The notes beneath the pieces were generated by a model, which saw nothing but the letters and a program-made list of their open reading frames with translations, did not search any database and was not told where the DNA came from. Below are positions 4,964 through 6,942 of a stretch of 6,942 nt of DNA, one piece after another. The number at the start of each line of letters is the position of its first letter. Position 1 is the stretch's first letter. Location of the stretch: the NCBI GenBank assembly GCA_003644265.1, contig QNBX01000206.1, positions 1-6,942 of the forward strand. The letters are read 5' to 3'. Position numbers and translations under genes: made by a program. The stretch is from Planctomycetota bacterium. GTDB lineage: Bacteria; Planctomycetota; B15-G4.

Positions 4964-6942
4964 TCGCGGCCTGGCTGACGCGCGAGGTGCTTGAGGTCCT
5001 GGCCGAGGTCGCGGAGCTGTTCCCGGAGCGCTCCATCGTGCGGGGCCAGCGTTACGCCGCCGACGGGCGCGTGGGCAGGCTGCGCTACGGCAGGCTCGGC
5101 GTCAGCGCCGAGGTGCGCGGGACGCGCACCTATCGGGTCTTCTGGAGTTGGAACGCCGAGGGCTGGATGCCGGCCTGCAGCTGCCCCGTGGCGCCCGACT
5201 GCAAGCACGCCTTCGCGGTGGCGTGTGAGGTCCTGATCGACCGACTCTCCGAGCGGCAGCTCGAGGAGTCCTGGATGGGCGAGCTGTGCCAGCCGCAGCG
5301 TGAGTCCGGGGTGCCGCTGAACGAAGAGGTCACGCGCTGGCGTGGCGCTGCGCAGGCTGAAGACGCGCTGATGGACGATGGCGACGCCGGCGCGCTCGCG
5401 CGCCTGCGCTCAGGCCCGCTCTGGATCGACCGCGCGCAGGCGCTGGCGGACCTCATGCCTGGCGCGCCGGGCTTTCCCGCGTGTCTGTACAAGGCTCCGT
5501 TCAGTCAGCTGCTCGATCTGGCCGAGCCCGACCTGCGCTGCTTCCTGATCGCCCGGGTGCTGGACGAGAGCCGGGACCTGTTCCTGCCGGAGGTGCTGCA
5601 GCCGATCATCGAGCGCGCGGACCTGCAGGAGCGAGTGCAGGCGCTGCTGGAGGGCTCGCTGGTGGAGCAGGTCTCCAGCTGGGTCGGTTCGTCGGCGGCG
5701 CGCGCCAAGCGCAGCCTGCGGCTGGAGTTCCGGCTCGAGCACACGCCGCGGCAGGGCGACTTCGTCAGCGTCTCGGTGCGCGTCAGCTCCAAGCGCTTGG
5801 CCGACGAGGCGCGTTCGGGGCACCAGCTCAGGCAGTTGTTGTCCGAAGCCAGCCGTGACCCGGGCGTGCTGCTGCACGCGCAACGGGAGCTGCTGGAGGC
5901 GCTGCTCGACCCGCTGGTGTTCGACCGCATGCCGGATGCCAGTCGCTCCTTCGCGCTGTCGGGTTCGTCGCTGCTGCGCCTGCTCATGGCTGCCCAGGAC
6001 ACGGGGCTCGCCACCTGGGGTGACCAGTTGCCACCCCATCTGGCTGAGCCCGGCGGGGTGCAGTCGGGCCAGCCGCCGCGTCTGGCAGCTGGCGCGGTCC
6101 GGATCGGGCCCGTGATCAGCCAGACCCCACAGGGACCGCGCGTCGTGCTCCAGCAGCGGCTGCCTGATGGCCGCCTGCTGGGCCTGGATGATCACACCGT
6201 CCTGCGCAGCCTCCCGGGGGAGCGTCGTGAGCCGCCGCTGGTGCTCGCCGATGGCGCCTTCTGGACGACGCGCGGTGAGCCCCCGGACGCCGTCGCGCAC
6301 CTGTTCGAGAAGGCGGGCGGTTTCGAGCCGACGCCCGCGCGCATGGCTGCGCTGGTGGAGCCGCTGTCCCGGGCCTTCCCCGCGTTCCAGGCCTCGCTCG
6401 CGGCACACACACGCGTGCACGCGGTCGCCCTCGTGGTGGGCTTGGAGTTGCACGCCGACGACTGGCTGCAGTGCCGGGCGTTCGCCAGCGTCGATGTCGA
6501 CTGGCGGCCGGGCGCTGCCGTGCCGCCGGGCGCGCCCGTCTTCGAGTGGCAGCCGGGCGGCGCCTGGGTCGCTTGCGCCGAGACCGGCGCCGACACGGAG
6601 GCTGAGTCACAGGGTCGTTCGGGAGCGGGGCAAGCAGGGCCGGACGCTGCCGGCTTCGAGGCCAGCGGCGAGACCGAGGCCAACGCCGGGCCCAACGCCG
6701 GGGCAGAGGCCCCGTTGGGCATCGGTGAGCTGCTGCCCGTCGTGGACGCTCCTGCCGCGGACGAAGCAGGAACCACAGGCGCGGCGCAGCCCGCCGCAGC
6801 GCGCGCCGCTGTTGCTGACGCAGCCGCCGACGCCAAGGGCGACGGCACTGGCACTGGCACTGGCACTGGCACTGGCACTGGCACTGGCACTGGCACTGGC
6901 ACTGGCGAGGGCGAGGGCGAGGGCGAGGGCGACGGCGACGGC
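4960..6942 (+). CDS. SWIM zinc-finger protein, probable N-terminal half of an SNF2-type helicase (cut by window edge)
   Basis: The frame is open from the GTG at 4960 to the right edge, 661 codons without a stop. Residues 1-110 hold a SWIM domain. FPERSIVRGQRYAADGRVG leads into strands and the finger CSC-PVAPD-CKH, with ligands Cys73, Cys75, Cys81 and His83 in CxCx5CxH spacing. SWIM fingers bind nucleic acid or proteins and in bacteria often sit at the N-terminus of SNF2/RapA-type ATPases of 1,000 or more residues. Residues about 110-545 are a mixed helical region I do not recognise. Residues about 548-628 are an Ala/Gly/Glu-rich low-complexity linker leading to Gly-Thr (629-648) and Gly-Glu/Gly-Asp repeats at the edge. 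No Walker A or DExx motif appears within the 661 residues, so the ATPase assignment depends on the unseen C-terminal part. The start overlaps the previous stop (GTGA) and has no ribosome-binding site of its own, which implies translational coupling. The protein should act in the cytosol on DNA or RNA polymerase complexes. Confidence 0.8.
   Translation, partial: MIAAWLTREVLEVLAEVAELFPERSIVRGQRYAADGRVGRLRYGRLGVSAEVRGTRTYRVFWSWNAEGWMPACSCPVAPDCKHAFAVACEVLIDRLSERQLEESWMGELCQPQRESGVPLNEEVTRWRGAAQAEDALMDDGDAGALARLRSGPLWIDRAQALADLMPGAPGFPACLYKAPFSQLLDLAEPDLRCFLIARVLDESRDLFLPEVLQPIIERADLQERVQALLEGSLVEQVSSWVGSSAARAKRSLRLEFRLEHTPRQGDFVSVSVRVSSKRLADEARSGHQLRQLLSEASRDPGVLLHAQRELLEALLDPLVFDRMPDASRSFALSGSSLLRLLMAAQDTGLATWGDQLPPHLAEPGGVQSGQPPRLAAGAVRIGPVISQTPQGPRVVLQQRLPDGRLLGLDDHTVLRSLPGERREPPLVLADGAFWTTRGEPPDAVAHLFEKAGGFEPTPARMAALVEPLSRAFPAFQASLAAHTRVHAVALVVGLELHADDWLQCRAFASVDVDWRPGAAVPPGAPVFEWQPGGAWVACAETGADTEAESQGRSGAGQAGPDAAGFEASGETEANAGPNAGAEAPLGIGELLPVVDAPAADEAGTTGAAQPAAARAAVADAAADAKGDGTGTGTGTGTGTGTGTGTGTGEGEGEGEGDGDG
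6844..6942 (+). repeat. In-frame hexanucleotide tandem repeat (Gly-Thr, Gly-Glu, Gly-Asp)
   Basis: Ten perfect GGCACT units (6844-6903) are followed by four GGCGAG units (6904-6927), two GGCGAC units (6928-6939) and the first three bases of another unit at the edge. All are in frame with the SWIM-finger gene and encode (GT)10, (GE)4 and (GD)2. The array may continue beyond the window. Because the unit is six bases, gain or loss of copies by slippage changes the linker length but never the frame. Within each block the codons are identical, which points to recent expansion rather than old conserved protein sequence. Confidence 0.95.

Noticed and set aside
5410..6453. A 347-codon minus-strand frame opposite the SWIM-finger gene
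   Set aside because: Gln/Arg/Leu-rich antisense reading. The plus frame is continuous for 661 codons with a SWIM finger and a coupled start.

Overview
The window is about 70% GC by eye, and its genes carry G or C at most third codon positions. An outer-membrane alginate-export-type porin with a Sec-like signal sequence points to a Gram-negative bacterium. Together with an Eis-type acetyltransferase, a threonine synthase and a SWIM-finger protein, this suggests a high-GC proteobacterium, most likely gammaproteobacterial. The taxonomic guess rests on gene content and composition only.

Layout. (1) Positions 1-840, minus strand: the first 280 codons of an alginate-export-family outer-membrane barrel, cut by the left window edge. 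(2) 841-1109: the divergent control region. It holds a less GC-rich core with two small palindromes near 908-940, then a strongly ribosome-bound 13-codon mini-ORF whose stop overlaps the next start. (3) 1110-3923, plus strand: three closely packed genes in one direction. They are a class V PLP-dependent aminotransferase-fold enzyme (isopenicillin N epimerase/desulfurase-like), an Eis-like GNAT acetyltransferase, and the first ~110 residues of a threonine synthase. (4) 3924-4492: about 570 bp with no convincing gene. Threonine synthase homology stops abruptly at its left border, three residues past the PLP lysine. The stretch contains a perfect 11-bp hairpin and one weak minus-strand small ORF. 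(5) 4493-6942, plus strand: a two-gene unit joined by a GTGA stop/start overlap. It comprises a conserved-looking 156-aa protein of unknown function and the first 661 codons of a large SWIM zinc-finger protein. The latter has the architecture of the N-terminal half of a bacterial SNF2-type helicase and runs off the right edge inside a perfect hexanucleotide repeat encoding Gly-Thr, Gly-Glu and Gly-Asp.

How the parts relate. The first three plus-strand genes are probably co-transcribed: an 85-nt gap separates the first two and a 5-nt gap the next. Two are PLP enzymes of amino-acid chemistry and one is an N-acetyltransferase, so a shared amino-acid or amine substrate is possible but unproven. 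The SWIM protein and its 156-aa partner form a second unit, probably acting on nucleic acid.

The most notable feature is the break in threonine synthase and the unexplained DNA that follows it. It could be a real deletion or insertion scar, or a misassembled junction. I see no recognisable transposase, CRISPR array, tRNA, rRNA or phage gene, and no system I can firmly call new.
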